Source: Acidimicrobiaceae bacterium
GTDB lineage: Bacteria > Actinomycetota > Acidimicrobiia > Acidimicrobiales > Poriferisodalaceae
Reading direction: 5' to 3'
Length of the DNA: 58,132 bases
NCBI GenBank assembly: GCA_002708935.1
Contig: PAPO01000002.1
Coordinates: 26,059 to 84,190, forward strand
The notes under the pieces were generated by a model. It made no database searches and was not told where the DNA came from. It saw only the letters and a list, made by a program, of their open reading frames with translations. Below are positions 1 through 8,053 of the stretch, piece after piece (positions within the stretch are counted from its first letter, which is position 1; each line of letters starts with the position of its first letter). Made by a program: the position numbers and the translations under genes.

Positions 1-399
1 TTTATCAGTCTGCGACCACCGAGAACTTCCGGGACACAAATCAACTGGCACCCAGCCCTAACAACAGCTGTCTTTTTCGGGATCGGACTATATGGAGGTG
101 CATTCCAAGCAGGGGTTGGCTTACTCATCGTTGTTGCCCTATCGAGATCTGGCCTGGATTTAGTCAACGCAAACGCAATCAAAGTGGTGGTGATCTTCAT
201 CCTTACTGCAATAGCGTTGCCCGTCTTCATCGTACGAGGCCAGGTTGACTGGGGTTTCGCCGTGGTTCTGGCTGTTGGCTTCGCCATAGGTGGCTGGTTG
301 GGTGCCCGACTAGCTGTCCGAGGAGGAGAAAAAATAATTCGACCAGTCCTCGTCGCAGCTGTTGTAGCGCTTGCCGGTCGAATGATCGGACTTTACTGA
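1..399 (+). CDS. TauE/SafE family membrane permease, C-terminal part (partial)
   Basis: The reading frame is open from base 1 to a stop at 397-399, so the start lies outside the window. The visible 132 residues include the motif YGGAFQAGVG, followed by hydrophobic segments with Gly-rich kinks (about residues 30-50, 60-80, 85-100 and 112-130). This is the pattern of the second half of TauE/SafE (DUF81) permeases, which export or import sulfonates, sulfite or other small organic anions. Substrate cannot be told. A second, complete TauE/SafE gene lies at 24176-24913. The next gene, a PLP C-S lyase, starts 23 bases downstream on the same strand, so a sulfur-related link is possible but unproven. 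Confidence 0.75.
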   Translation, partial: FISLRPPRTSGTQINWHPALTTAVFFGIGLYGGAFQAGVGLLIVVALSRSGLDLVNANAIKVVVIFILTAIALPVFIVRGQVDWGFAVVLAVGFAIGGWLGARLAVRGGEKIIRPVLVAAVVALAGRMIGLY

Positions 400-422
400 C
401 GACTACGGCGTAGCCTCTCCCC

Positions 423-1571
423 GTGATCTTTGATCTAGACCTGGAACGTGTGCGGAACCGACCCGGTATCAAATGGGAACGCCATGGCAGCGACGTGTTG
501 GCTGCGTGGGTCGCGGACATGGATGTCGAAGTTCCCGATTTCATCAAAGAAGCGGTGGTAGCGAGAATTAATGAAGGTGGACTCGGCTACGGCTTCTACG
601 ATGAGCCGATCCCGGTGCTGGAAGCATTCAAATCGCGAATGTCTCATGCGTTCGACTGGAATGTCGAAACGTCAGATGTGCTTCGAGTGCACGACGTCAT
701 ACAAGGCCTCGAATGGGTTTTGGACACTTTGACCCCGCCAGGGTCAGGAATCGTCGTACAAACACCGGTGTACCCGCCTTTCTATTCCAGCGTCGAAGGC
801 ACAGGACGAAACTGGGTCGCGAATCCGTTAATGGAAACCGAAGATGGTTGGGCACTTGACTTCGACCATTTAGACCAGGTGGCTGAGCGGGACGATGTTT
901 CGGCTCTGCTGTTATGCCACCCTCACAACCCATGCGGTTATGTCATGACCTCAACTGATTTGGTTCAGATCATTGAGATAGCTGACCGTCATGACCTTGT
1001 GGTGATTTCTGATGAAATTCACTGCGATTTGGTGTATTCGCCCCATGAACACATACCGGCGGCATCAATAAGTGAACTCGCAGCGCAACGAACCGTCACT
1101 CTTACTGCAGCCACTAAAACCTTCAATATGGCAGGGCTGAGAATGGCCTTTGTCCACAGTTCTTCGCAGCAATATTTGCCGCAACTGAAAGAAATCCGGC
1201 CCCGAATGATTGGCGGCATAAATGGATTGGGGCAAGTCGCCACTGTCGCTGGTTGGGAACAAGGAGACGCGTGGATAGCCGAACTCGTTGAAGGACTTGA
1301 TCACAATCGGCACCTGCTGTCCGAGCTATTGAGTGAACATCTTCCTCAGGTTCGATATCGACCTCCAGAAGCTACTTATCTGGCGTGGCTGGACTGCCGT
1401 GAGTTAGATCTCGGCGAGGACCCCGCAGAAACCTTCTTGTCGCGAGGCAAGGTTGCTCTCAACTCCGGTTTGGATTTTGGGGTTGAAGGAGCAGGCTACG
1501 TGCGACTGAATTTCGCGACGTCACCAGAGATGCTCACGATGATTGTCGAACGGATGGCTTCGGCGGTTTAA
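423..1571 (+). CDS. PatB/MalY-type aminotransferase-fold C-S lyase (cystathionine beta-lyase)
   Basis: A 382-residue fold-type I PLP enzyme, the normal length for the PatB/MalY family, which cleaves cystathionine or cysteine conjugates to a thiol, pyruvate and ammonia. Visible signatures are the N-terminal KWERHGSDVLAAWVADMD, which binds substrate in this family, the SDEIHCDL strand with the PLP-ring aspartate, and the PLP-lysine motif ATKTFNMAGLR. It uses a GTG start at 423 because the family N-terminus (IFDLDLERVRNRPG) begins right there; no good Shine-Dalgarno is present. Its 3' end overlaps the convergent SURF1 gene by four bases. Whether it works in methionine synthesis or in degradation of sulfur conjugates cannot be told from sequence. 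Confidence 0.85.
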   Translation: MIFDLDLERVRNRPGIKWERHGSDVLAAWVADMDVEVPDFIKEAVVARINEGGLGYGFYDEPIPVLEAFKSRMSHAFDWNVETSDVLRVHDVIQGLEWVLDTLTPPGSGIVVQTPVYPPFYSSVEGTGRNWVANPLMETEDGWALDFDHLDQVAERDDVSALLLCHPHNPCGYVMTSTDLVQIIEIADRHDLVVISDEIHCDLVYSPHEHIPAASISELAAQRTVTLTAATKTFNMAGLRMAFVHSSSQQYLPQLKEIRPRMIGGINGLGQVATVAGWEQGDAWIAELVEGLDHNRHLLSELLSEHLPQVRYRPPEATYLAWLDCRELDLGEDPAETFLSRGKVALNSGLDFGVEGAGYVRLNFATSPEMLTMIVERMASAV

Positions 1572-2311
1572 TCATCCGCCGGCCCTAAGTTCTCGGCGTC
1601 CCCTTTACGAGCTTGTCGACGCAGGACCAACGGATAGCCGACTGCCCCCACTGCGAAAAAGAGAAACCATTGGACGGCGTAAGCCAAATGGGGCCCGAGG
1701 TGAGTGGGAGGCGGATCGACTGGAATAGCGTTACTGGCCGAAGGGTTACTCGTCATCAATTCCACGTAAACGGGTGCCAGCATGAATGACACCTGTTGAT
1801 CGATTCTGGCAACGTCAGTTCGAGCCAGAGACGTAAGTACCCCGCTCAAAGAATCACGTGCTCCTATAGCGCCACGTTTCTGGCTCAGACGCACCCGTCC
1901 AGTTAGTGAAACCGTTTCCGAGGGCGGCTCAAGTTGATTTGGGTCGCACGAACTTTGGTGGAGCCATCCGACAACCACAAGAATCGCTCGTGCATCGCTG
2001 ATAGCCAGCGGAACCGCTAAATGACAACCCGCCATCTCCCGGTGGCTTCTATTGCGTATCAGTACCGCATCGTCAGGGGACCACGTTCCCTCCAACTGCA
2101 CCATCTGAAATTCGATGCCGTCAGATGACTCGAACAGATCGGCTGCTTCCAGAACGGGCGCGTTGGATCGTTCAACAACGGTTTCATTACGTTCACCTCG
2201 TGCCTGATGCCGTCCGAACTGCCAGACCCCAGCGGTCACAAAAGCAGTCAACAACAGCAACGTGAGAAGGTGCGCCGCCATCCATTTAGGTTCACGAACG
2301 AAGCCGTACAT
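1568..2311 (-). CDS. SURF1 family cytochrome oxidase assembly protein
   Basis: SURF1 proteins sit in the cytoplasmic membrane and help insert heme a into aa3-type cytochrome c oxidase. This one has the family layout: an N-terminal membrane helix (about residues 10-32, ending in the typical GVWQFGRH), a periplasmic domain with VQLEGTW and VVVGWLHQ-like strands, and a C-terminal helix with YAVQWFLFFAVGAVGYPLVL followed by a basic tail (RRQARKG). About 247 residues from the ATG at 2311; a TTG seven codons upstream is possible. It is divergent from the CapA-like gene, with 37 bases between starts. It indicates an aerobic heme-copper oxidase encoded elsewhere. Confidence 0.85.
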   Translation of the reverse strand: MYGFVREPKWMAAHLLTLLLLTAFVTAGVWQFGRHQARGERNETVVERSNAPVLEAADLFESSDGIEFQMVQLEGTWSPDDAVLIRNRSHREMAGCHLAVPLAISDARAILVVVGWLHQSSCDPNQLEPPSETVSLTGRVRLSQKRGAIGARDSLSGVLTSLARTDVARIDQQVSFMLAPVYVELMTSNPSASNAIPVDPPPTHLGPHLAYAVQWFLFFAVGAVGYPLVLRRQARKGDAENLGPADD

Positions 2312-2348
2312 CAGGTGCACGCTAGCTGGCAACGTAGACTCAGCCGCC

Positions 2349-3578
2349 GTGTACCGCCGTTACATCCTTGTGGCAACCGTCGTTGTATGTTCCGCTTTCC
2401 CAGTCGCGTGCGCAGAGCCCAAAGCCGAGAAAGCTATCTTTGTTGCCCGCGAAACCACGACAACTAGCGCACAAGAACTCGACGAACAGGCAGATGTTTC
2501 GACGACAAGTGAGGGACCGCGGGCTGACCAAAGCAATGACGAAGGCACCGATGTTGCCCCAACCACTGAGGGTGTGACCCACAGTGTGACCACTACAACA
2601 GCGACGCGGCAACCCTGGACCCTTCTTGCAGGGGGCGACGTACTGCTTGACCTCACCGAACCTGAAGGAATTGATCCATTCGCGAACGTTCAACCCGACC
2701 TCGCATCAGCAGATATAGCAATTGTGAACCTCGAAATGGCGATCACCGAACGTGGAGAGCCTTACAACAAGGAATTCGTTTTTCGAGCTCCGGGGTCAGC
2801 TGCACTGACCCTGGCCGGAGCTGGAATAGACGTGGTGTCGCTAGCTAACAATCACGTCCTTGACTTCGGTCCAGTCGGTCTTGCAGACACCATCGCAGTT
2901 CTGGACGAAGTTGACATATTGCGGCCCGGAGCCGGCTCCAATAATGCGGAGGCCTACGCACCTCGAGTCCTGACATTAAGCAACGGTATTCGCGTCGCCT
3001 TTGTTTCCGCGACAGCTGTTGTCCCGGGTGGCTTTGCCGCATCAGCCGATCGCCCCGGAGTTGCCGATGCGAAGTGGGCGATTCCGCGGGTCTTAGCTGC
3101 AGTTCGGGCGGCCGCCGCGAGCAACGATGTAGTCGTCGTAAGCGTGCACTGGGGGATTGAACGCGAAACCTGCCCAAGCGACGATCAACGAGCCTTAGCC
3201 ACAGATCTCATTGAAGCAGGAGCGAACCTAATCCTCGGGCATCATCCTCACGTATTACAACCCATAGAAACGTTTGATCGCACCGTCATTGCGTACTCAC
3301 TGGGTAATTTTGTGTGGCATCCGCGGTACGGAATCACCGGCGACAGTGGCGTTTTAGAAATCAGCTTCGACGGGTCCTATGTAGAGGGCTATCGCTTTCA
3401 CCCCCATATCTTGGATTACCGCGGAGGGCCGACTCCGGTCTCAAGCGGTGACCGATACGACCGCATCATTGATGTCATTGAGGGAAGGTGCGAACAACAC
3501 GACCCAGAGCCCCCGACCACTACCGAAGTTGTGGTCGATGAGGACACAGACACGACAACATCAACCACGGTCGGCTGA
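2349..3578 (+). CDS. CapA/PgsA-like metallophosphatase-fold protein, exported
   Basis: A member of the CapA superfamily, named for poly-gamma-glutamate capsule synthesis, with a calcineurin-like metallophosphatase fold. Motifs in order: LLAGGDVLLD, ANNHVLDFG, HWGIERE, LGHHPHVLQPIE and AYSLGNFVWHPRYGITGDSG, all expected metal or active-site positions. I place the start at the GTG at 2349, since this puts a hydrophobic export signal (about residues 5-20, ending ...VACAEP) at the N-terminus; a GTG at 2262 would overlap SURF1. The signal is followed by a Thr/Ser/Glu-rich linker (about residues 35-85) and the protein ends in an acidic, Thr-rich tail. Many CapA homologues are not in capsule operons and no pgsBC partner is here, so the substrate is unknown. 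Confidence 0.8.
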   Translation: MYRRYILVATVVVCSAFPVACAEPKAEKAIFVARETTTTSAQELDEQADVSTTSEGPRADQSNDEGTDVAPTTEGVTHSVTTTTATRQPWTLLAGGDVLLDLTEPEGIDPFANVQPDLASADIAIVNLEMAITERGEPYNKEFVFRAPGSAALTLAGAGIDVVSLANNHVLDFGPVGLADTIAVLDEVDILRPGAGSNNAEAYAPRVLTLSNGIRVAFVSATAVVPGGFAASADRPGVADAKWAIPRVLAAVRAAAASNDVVVVSVHWGIERETCPSDDQRALATDLIEAGANLILGHHPHVLQPIETFDRTVIAYSLGNFVWHPRYGITGDSGVLEISFDGSYVEGYRFHPHILDYRGGPTPVSSGDRYDRIIDVIEGRCEQHDPEPPTTTEVVVDEDTDTTTSTTVG

Positions 3579-3580
3579 AT

Positions 3581-5482
3581 TCACAAAATCTCAACTGGCT
3601 CAATCAGATCTGACGGATCGAAGCCAAGAACTTGTCCCAGGAAAGAAAGCTCCGCGTCCAAAGCACGAGCGATTGTCTCTGCTTTGCGGAAACCATGACT
3701 TTCTCCTTCAAAAAGAACATAAGCGTGGGGAATCCCCGCGTTGGTCAATGCCTCCACGAGCTGTTCTGCTTGAGACGGAGGGACGACGGGATCATCTGCC
3801 CCCTGTAGAACAATCATGGGTGTTGACAATCGGTGCGTGTGATGGATAGGCGAACGTTCGTCGTATATGTCCTTTTCGGCAGGCCATTCTCCGACCAGTG
3901 AATCGAGATAGCGAGCCTCAAATTTGTGTGTGTCCCGGGCCAGAGACGCAAGATCAGCTACCCCGTAGCGCGACACTCCAGCTGCGAAAAGCGTGCTCGA
4001 CGTCAATGCACATAGTGTGGTGAAACCCCCAGCTGAGCCGCCCTTTATCGCCAGCCGGTCAGGATCAACCAGTGCATTGTCAGCTAGATGTTTCGCGGCC
4101 GCTACGCAGTCCTCGGTATCAGCGACCCCCCACTGGCCGCGGAGTTTGTTTCTGTATGCCGTGCCGAAACCAGTACTCCCTCGATAATTCACGTCCACGA
4201 CTGCGATACCGCGATTCGTCCAATACTGCACAGCAGGATCAAAAGAAGATCTCGCAGCCCCAGTAGGACCGCCATGGCTGAGAACCACGAGAGGCGGCGA
4301 CTCAGAAGAACAGAAAAAAGCGGAGTTATTCGGAGCAAAATGAAAGCCGTAAGTAGCTTCCCCCGACGGGTCCATGACCTCAATAGTTTCAGGAGTCGAA
4401 ATTTCTTCCTGGCCTATAGGGAGCGGGCGCGACGTACTGATCTGTTCGGTCGAACCGTCGGTATGTAACGCCCTGACAGCAGCGGTTGTTTCCCAACTAG
4501 CAGCAATGGTGACTGCTCGACCATCTCCCAAGATATCTAGACCGTTGAATTCGGTTAAACCACTATCAACTTCAACCCATTCAGAGTCAATAATTTGGCC
4601 GACACGGCCGATGCCTTCGTCAATCCAAGTGCACCAGAGAGCATCACCAGCCCAGTCATAGGTTTTTTGGCCAAATACCCATCCAGGAATGCCGAACTCA
4701 ACTTCTGCCTCAACAACCGGATGAGACGAATCATTTGGCACGTCAACCTCATGGATATTCCACCAACCGGTCGCATCGCTAATGACGTGAAGTCGACCGT
4801 CCGGTGAGAACCGTGGCTGTTGTAGTGCCGGGCCGTCAAGCACAACCCGGTGTCGCGTCCACCCAGTCGCTTGCCGTTGGGCTACATGCAGTCGCACGTG
4901 ATCCCAGGGCATTGAAGGATGATCCCAAGACAAATATGCCAGCCATTGGCCATCGGGAGAAATGGTTGGAGAAGAATAGAAATCTGCTCCCGAAGCCACT
5001 TCAATCATGTCGCCTGTCGGAGTGACTGTGGCCAACAAATTTTGAGGATGACCAGCGCTGTTCTGATGTCGTTCGATAACCCAAATTGTGTCGCTGCTCC
5101 CGGGAACAGCGACCCCGTTCGAGTACCGCAAGCCCTTAGGGAAAGACGGCTCGACAGTTATCGGACGGAAGTCATCACTGAGCAGCCAAAGCCTTTGATC
5201 TTCGAAACGAGAAACCAAGATTCCGTCATCGGTGGGAAGCCACGCACCCCCTCCATATTCATGAACCAATGTGCGCACGTTGAGGTCATCTGGTCCGACC
5301 GTGACGGTCTTGGCACCATCAAATTTAACTATCGTCGTCCGACCCGACTCTTCGGGTCGGCCCTCTAACCACAACACTTCGTCATTGAAAACGCGGGGCT
5401 CAGAAAGACGAGTCGCGCCACTCGCGAGTTCCTCGGAGGTGAGTTCCGATGGCCAACTGCCATAGGGTTGATCCTGTTTCAA
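3581..5482 (-). CDS. S9 family serine peptidase (prolyl oligopeptidase type)
   Basis: A 633-residue protein with an N-terminal beta-propeller (about residues 30-370, repeated Pro-Asp-Gly blades such as SPDGQWLAYLSW and SPDGRLHVIS) and a C-terminal alpha/beta-hydrolase domain. The catalytic triad is visible: nucleophile Ser in KGGSAGGFTTL, Asp in GADDPVVPP and His in EGESHGFRK. This is the architecture of dipeptidyl or acylaminoacyl peptidases acting on short peptides. There is no export signal, so a cytoplasmic location is likely. It ends two bases past the CapA stop (convergent). The 241 bases upstream of its start hold a plus-strand structured RNA. Confidence 0.9.
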   Translation of the reverse strand: MKQDQPYGSWPSELTSEELASGATRLSEPRVFNDEVLWLEGRPEESGRTTIVKFDGAKTVTVGPDDLNVRTLVHEYGGGAWLPTDDGILVSRFEDQRLWLLSDDFRPITVEPSFPKGLRYSNGVAVPGSSDTIWVIERHQNSAGHPQNLLATVTPTGDMIEVASGADFYSSPTISPDGQWLAYLSWDHPSMPWDHVRLHVAQRQATGWTRHRVVLDGPALQQPRFSPDGRLHVISDATGWWNIHEVDVPNDSSHPVVEAEVEFGIPGWVFGQKTYDWAGDALWCTWIDEGIGRVGQIIDSEWVEVDSGLTEFNGLDILGDGRAVTIAASWETTAAVRALHTDGSTEQISTSRPLPIGQEEISTPETIEVMDPSGEATYGFHFAPNNSAFFCSSESPPLVVLSHGGPTGAARSSFDPAVQYWTNRGIAVVDVNYRGSTGFGTAYRNKLRGQWGVADTEDCVAAAKHLADNALVDPDRLAIKGGSAGGFTTLCALTSSTLFAAGVSRYGVADLASLARDTHKFEARYLDSLVGEWPAEKDIYDERSPIHHTHRLSTPMIVLQGADDPVVPPSQAEQLVEALTNAGIPHAYVLFEGESHGFRKAETIARALDAELSFLGQVLGFDPSDLIEPVEIL

Positions 5483-5533
5483 CTTAACCTCAAAAATGCT
5501 TTGTAGATGGACTAATCAACGCTAGCCCTTGAG

Positions 5534-5539
5534 TATGAT
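5534..5539 (+). promoter_or_regulatory. Candidate -10 element (TATGAT) for the small RNA
   Basis: TATGAT matches the sigma70-type -10 consensus at five of six positions and lies seven bases before the proposed RNA start near 5546. There is no good -35 hexamer at the expected spacing (bases 5511-5516 read ACTAAT), so the promoter call is weak by itself and rests on the downstream structure and terminator. Confidence 0.35.
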
Positions 5540-5545
5540 CCTGCA

Positions 5546-5717
5546 CGGAAGAAACGAGGATTCGGGCTAACAAGAGCGTCGCACACGCTTGCCCGAAAAT
5601 AGAATTGCCGCCCATCTCGATGAGCGCCATGAGGTCTGCGCTCCGGATTTCCCACCGATCCGAGAGCGTTCCGTGAGCCGAGGGAGTACCCACCGACCCC
5701 CTCGGCTCACATTTTTG
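5546..5717 (+). ncRNA. Candidate structured small RNA with two C-rich hairpin loops and a terminator
   Basis: Between two minus-strand genes the plus strand can fold into four consecutive hairpins. Hairpin 1 pairs 5561-5567 with 5591-5597 (TTCGGGC/GCCCGAA), with an inner AGCG/CGCT stem. Hairpin 2 pairs 5622-5627 with 5638-5643 (GAGCGC/GCGCTC). Hairpin 3 pairs 5644-5648 with 5658-5662 (CGGAT/ATCCG). Hairpin 4 is a 12-bp terminator stem followed by five T. Loops 3 and 4 share the sequence CCCACCGA. C-rich loops on adjacent hairpins recall the actinobacterial 6C RNA class, but the cytosine runs are shorter, so this is resemblance only. A minus-strand frame at 5490-5693 (67 codons, GTG start) overlaps it and is the main alternative explanation. 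Confidence 0.5.
5673..5716 (+). terminator. Rho-independent terminator reading on the plus strand
   Basis: A perfect 12-bp inverted repeat, GTGAGCCGAGGG (5673-5684) and its complement (5699-5710), has a 14-base loop and is followed by A and five T. The T-run is only on the plus-strand side. All neighbouring protein genes (3581-7180) are on the minus strand, so this terminator does not serve any of them and points to a plus-strand transcript. Confidence 0.75.
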
Positions 5718-5723
5718 TGAGCG

Positions 5724-5927
5724 CTAATCTTTATCTAGATCAGAAACAATGCGTTCAACCTCATGTCGCGTCGTCTCGAGACGTCCCCGGCACCACTCGA
5801 TTAACTCCGATGCGCGTTGCAGATCAACCGTAAGCGAATCAATATTCACGTCGTCGCTGTCGAGTTTCTTCAGAATCGCATCTAACTCCTGGGTAGCAGT
5901 TTGAAAACTAAGGTCTTCGTCGGTCAT
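5724..5927 (-). CDS. xseB: Exodeoxyribonuclease VII small subunit
   Basis: A 67-residue acidic helical protein of the usual XseB length. It has the family features: an early LSFQTATQELDAILKKLDSDD segment (cut here for illustration of the helix pattern) and a second helix with LQRASELIEWCRGRLE. XseB binds the C-terminal coiled region of XseA to form exonuclease VII, which degrades single-stranded DNA processively from either end. Its ATG overlaps the xseA stop by four bases, so translation is coupled. It is the last gene of the unit and stops just beside the oppositely directed terminator of the small RNA. Confidence 0.92.
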   Translation of the reverse strand: MTDEDLSFQTATQELDAILKKLDSDDVNIDSLTVDLQRASELIEWCRGRLETTRHEVERIVSDLDKD

Positions 5928-7180
5928 GTTTCCTCCTCACGGTCCCGAAGTTCTGATCCGGTCACTGTGCTGGTGATTAGAGAAGTAGATGTTTCACTAA
6001 CTATCGTGGCGCCGTCAGGTACCGCATCTCGGATCACGTTTCCTGCTTTGTCCCTAGTGATGGAAAATCCGCGAGCAAGGATCCTGTTTGGATGAAGTGC
6101 CTGCAGTAAATCAAAAATTCGGTTACACCTTTCGACGTTGCGGTCGAGTGCCATTGACGACAGATCTCGCAAGCGACCACTGGCAGCGGTCAGCTGCCCT
6201 TCTTTTAAGTCCAGTGTTCGACGCGTCCTGTCGTTGATCGCCCGAGCAGAAGACGAAACTATTTCTGCTGCCCTGTCGTGGCAATTATTGGCAAGAGTGA
6301 CGATGCGACGAGCAGAGTCATTTAGCTGTTGATCAAACGCAGTCACGATTTGGACTATCGAAGCGGCACAAGCAGTTGGTGTTTTGAACGCAGTGTGGAC
6401 AACCTCGTCGACAATTGATCGGTCGATCTCATGACCTATGCCCGAAAAGACTGGTATGGGGGCGAGAGCTACGGCTCGGGCGACGCTCTCAAGATCGAAT
6501 GCGAGCAGGTCAGTTCGAGCCCCACCACCTCGGACAACAGCAATCACGTCGACGTCTGTGTCCACCAATTGTTGGATGGCTTTCACCAAGCCCATTTCCG
6601 CTTCAGCTCCCTGAACCGGCGAATGTGCGAGTGAAATTCTGAAGGGGTACTGACTTGAAGAGATCTCATTGACGAAGTCGTTGTACGCGGCGCTCCCGTC
6701 TGAGGTGACTAAGCCGATGTGAAGAGGAACAGTCGGAACCTGAAGTGACGAGTTGGTTTCCAAAAGACCAGCCTTGTGAAGCGACTGCAAGACCCGTTCC
6801 CTATCCACGGACAATTGCCCAAGCGTGTGGTGTGGGTCTATTGCAGTCATTTGTATTTGCACTCGACCTTGAGGCGCATAGAAGGACAATTCACCTTTGA
6901 TACGGACTTTTATCCCTTCGGTTAGTGGGCCTGCATCGGCGCGGTTTAAGACAGATTCCACTGCTTGTCGCCGTCCTCTCCACAGAGCGATTGACATCTT
7001 GTCGATCCCATTGCCGTTGGTGTCCGGCTCGATCAAATCGAAATACACATGACCCGAGGAATGAAACTTGAGACCGCTAATTTCGCCTTCAAGCCATATT
7101 TCCTCGGGGAATACAGCAGTGAATGTATCCCTAATGGCTTCACACAGGTCCCCAACAGACCAAGTATGTGTTTCCGTCAT
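5924..7180 (-). CDS. xseA: Exodeoxyribonuclease VII large subunit
   Basis: The 418-residue catalytic subunit of exonuclease VII. Residues 1-110 form the OB-fold ssDNA-binding domain (TWSVGDLCEAIRD, WLEGEISGLKFHSSGHVYFDL). The nuclease core follows, with conserved GLVTSDGSAAYNDF, VIAVVRGGGARTDLLAFD and PVFSGIGHEIDRSIVDEV, then a helical coiled region (about 270-380) that binds XseB. Length and order of motifs match intact XseA. ATG start at 7180; the upstream 210 bases to the plus-strand tRNA-Ser contain no other recognisable gene and should hold both promoters. Role: trimming of ssDNA in repair. Confidence 0.95.
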   Translation of the reverse strand: MTETHTWSVGDLCEAIRDTFTAVFPEEIWLEGEISGLKFHSSGHVYFDLIEPDTNGNGIDKMSIALWRGRRQAVESVLNRADAGPLTEGIKVRIKGELSFYAPQGRVQIQMTAIDPHHTLGQLSVDRERVLQSLHKAGLLETNSSLQVPTVPLHIGLVTSDGSAAYNDFVNEISSSQYPFRISLAHSPVQGAEAEMGLVKAIQQLVDTDVDVIAVVRGGGARTDLLAFDLESVARAVALAPIPVFSGIGHEIDRSIVDEVVHTAFKTPTACAASIVQIVTAFDQQLNDSARRIVTLANNCHDRAAEIVSSSARAINDRTRRTLDLKEGQLTAASGRLRDLSSMALDRNVERCNRIFDLLQALHPNRILARGFSITRDKAGNVIRDAVPDGATIVSETSTSLITSTVTGSELRDREEET

Positions 7181-7390
7181 CGCGGTTCAACTTCCATTTT
7201 GTGAAGTCGAGTTCATTGATGACCGCGCGAACAATTGGTCACACGGTGGAAGAAAGGAAGTAGACGAAGCTGAAGCTTCTGACATCACGAGATGACCTTA
7301 GGCGCGAAGAGGCATTGAGCTATCGATAGCGCCCGGATATGACTCTTCTTGTTGATGTTGGAAGCTATGACGAGAGATAGGATCAGGAAC

Positions 7391-7480
7391 GGAAGGTTGC
7401 CAGAGCGGACGAATGGGGCGGCCTCGAAAGCCGTTGTGGCCTCCGGGTCACCGTGGGTTCGAATCCCACACCTTCCGCCA
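7391..7480 (+). tRNA. tRNA-Ser (anticodon CGA)
   Basis: A 90-nt class II tRNA with a long variable arm. The acceptor GGAAGGT pairs with ACCTTCC, the anticodon arm reads CGGCCTCGAAAGCCG with anticodon CGA, the T loop is GGTTCGAATCC, and the CCA end is encoded in the DNA. It reads UCG codons. It stands alone upstream of, and convergent with, tadA. No convincing leader is visible; a TTGATG box at 7352-7357 is the best -35 candidate, with a poor -10. Confidence 0.95.
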
Positions 7481-7515
7481 TTTTGATTCGGACAACACAG
7501 TGGTGACTTAAGGGT

Positions 7516-7962
7516 TCATCGTCGCTGTGCGAAAAACTGCGAGAGAATGTCGCCGCATGCGGCGGCCAGAACGCCGCTCGTTATTTTTGTTTGGTGGTTG
7601 AGTCGAGGGTCATCAAGCAAGTTGTACAACGTTTCGACAGCTCCGGCCTTTGGATCGTGAGCTCCGAAAATGACATGTGCTACGCGCGCGTTAAGGGCAG
7701 CTCCTGCGCACATAGGACACGGTTCTAGAGTCGTCACGAGAGTTGAGTTGTCGAGATGCCAAGTCCCTAAATGAGACGCTGCGTCTCTCAGGGCCAAGAT
7801 TTCGGCGTGCGCGGATGGATCGCCGGTCAACTGGCGTTCGTTGTGACGAGATGCGACTACTACGCCATCAATTATGACTAGTGCACCGACCGGCACATCT
7901 TCGTGTTGGATAGCACCTTCAGCTTCTTGGAGAGCGAGACGCATGGCTTCATCATCGTTCAT
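7516..7962 (-). CDS. tadA: tRNA-specific adenosine deaminase
   Basis: A cytidine-deaminase-fold enzyme of about 148 residues that converts A34 to inosine in tRNA-Arg(ACG). Zinc motifs are complete: HAE with the catalytic Glu (DPSAHAEILALRDA) and PCPMCAGA with two Cys ligands. The start is read as the ATG at 7962 (MNDDEAMRLAL). A longer frame from 7989 would lie inside the tRNA-Ser gene and is rejected; an in-frame ATG at 7944 (MRLALQEAEG) is a plausible alternative start. The A of the ATG at 7962 is also the last base of the CCA end of the upstream tRNA, so tRNA maturation and tadA translation may compete for one transcript. Confidence 0.9.
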   Translation of the reverse strand: MNDDEAMRLALQEAEGAIQHEDVPVGALVIIDGVVVASRHNERQLTGDPSAHAEILALRDAASHLGTWHLDNSTLVTTLEPCPMCAGAALNARVAHVIFGAHDPKAGAVETLYNLLDDPRLNHQTKITSGVLAAACGDILSQFFAQRR

Positions 7963-8052
7963 GGCGGAGAGTGTGGGATTCGAACCCACGGAGGCCGGTT
8001 AGACCTCACACGCTTTCCAAGCGAGCCCATTCGTCCGCTCTGGCAACTCTCC
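7962..8052 (-). tRNA. tRNA-Ser (anticodon GGA)
   Basis: A 91-nt class II tRNA read on the minus strand. The acceptor GGAGAGT pairs with ACTCTCC, the anticodon stem-loop CGCTTGGAAAGCG carries GGA, there is a long variable arm, the T loop is GGTTCGAATCC, and CCA is encoded. It reads UCC and UCU codons. Its 5' end lies about two bases from the end of the SRP RNA helix and its last base is the first base of the tadA start codon, suggesting a single SRP RNA - tRNA - tadA transcript processed at the tRNA ends. Confidence 0.95.
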
Positions 8053-8053
8053 T

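Noticed and set aside
2262-2348. Upstream GTG start for the CapA-like gene
   Set aside because: It would overlap the SURF1 start region and place 29 non-hydrophobic residues before the export signal; the GTG at 2349 gives a normal signal peptide.
5490-5693. 67-codon minus-strand frame after xseB with a G-rich site before its GTG
   Set aside because: It lies opposite a well-structured plus-strand RNA with a terminator, I recognise no family, and its start falls in the terminator loop. Kept only as the alternative to the RNA.
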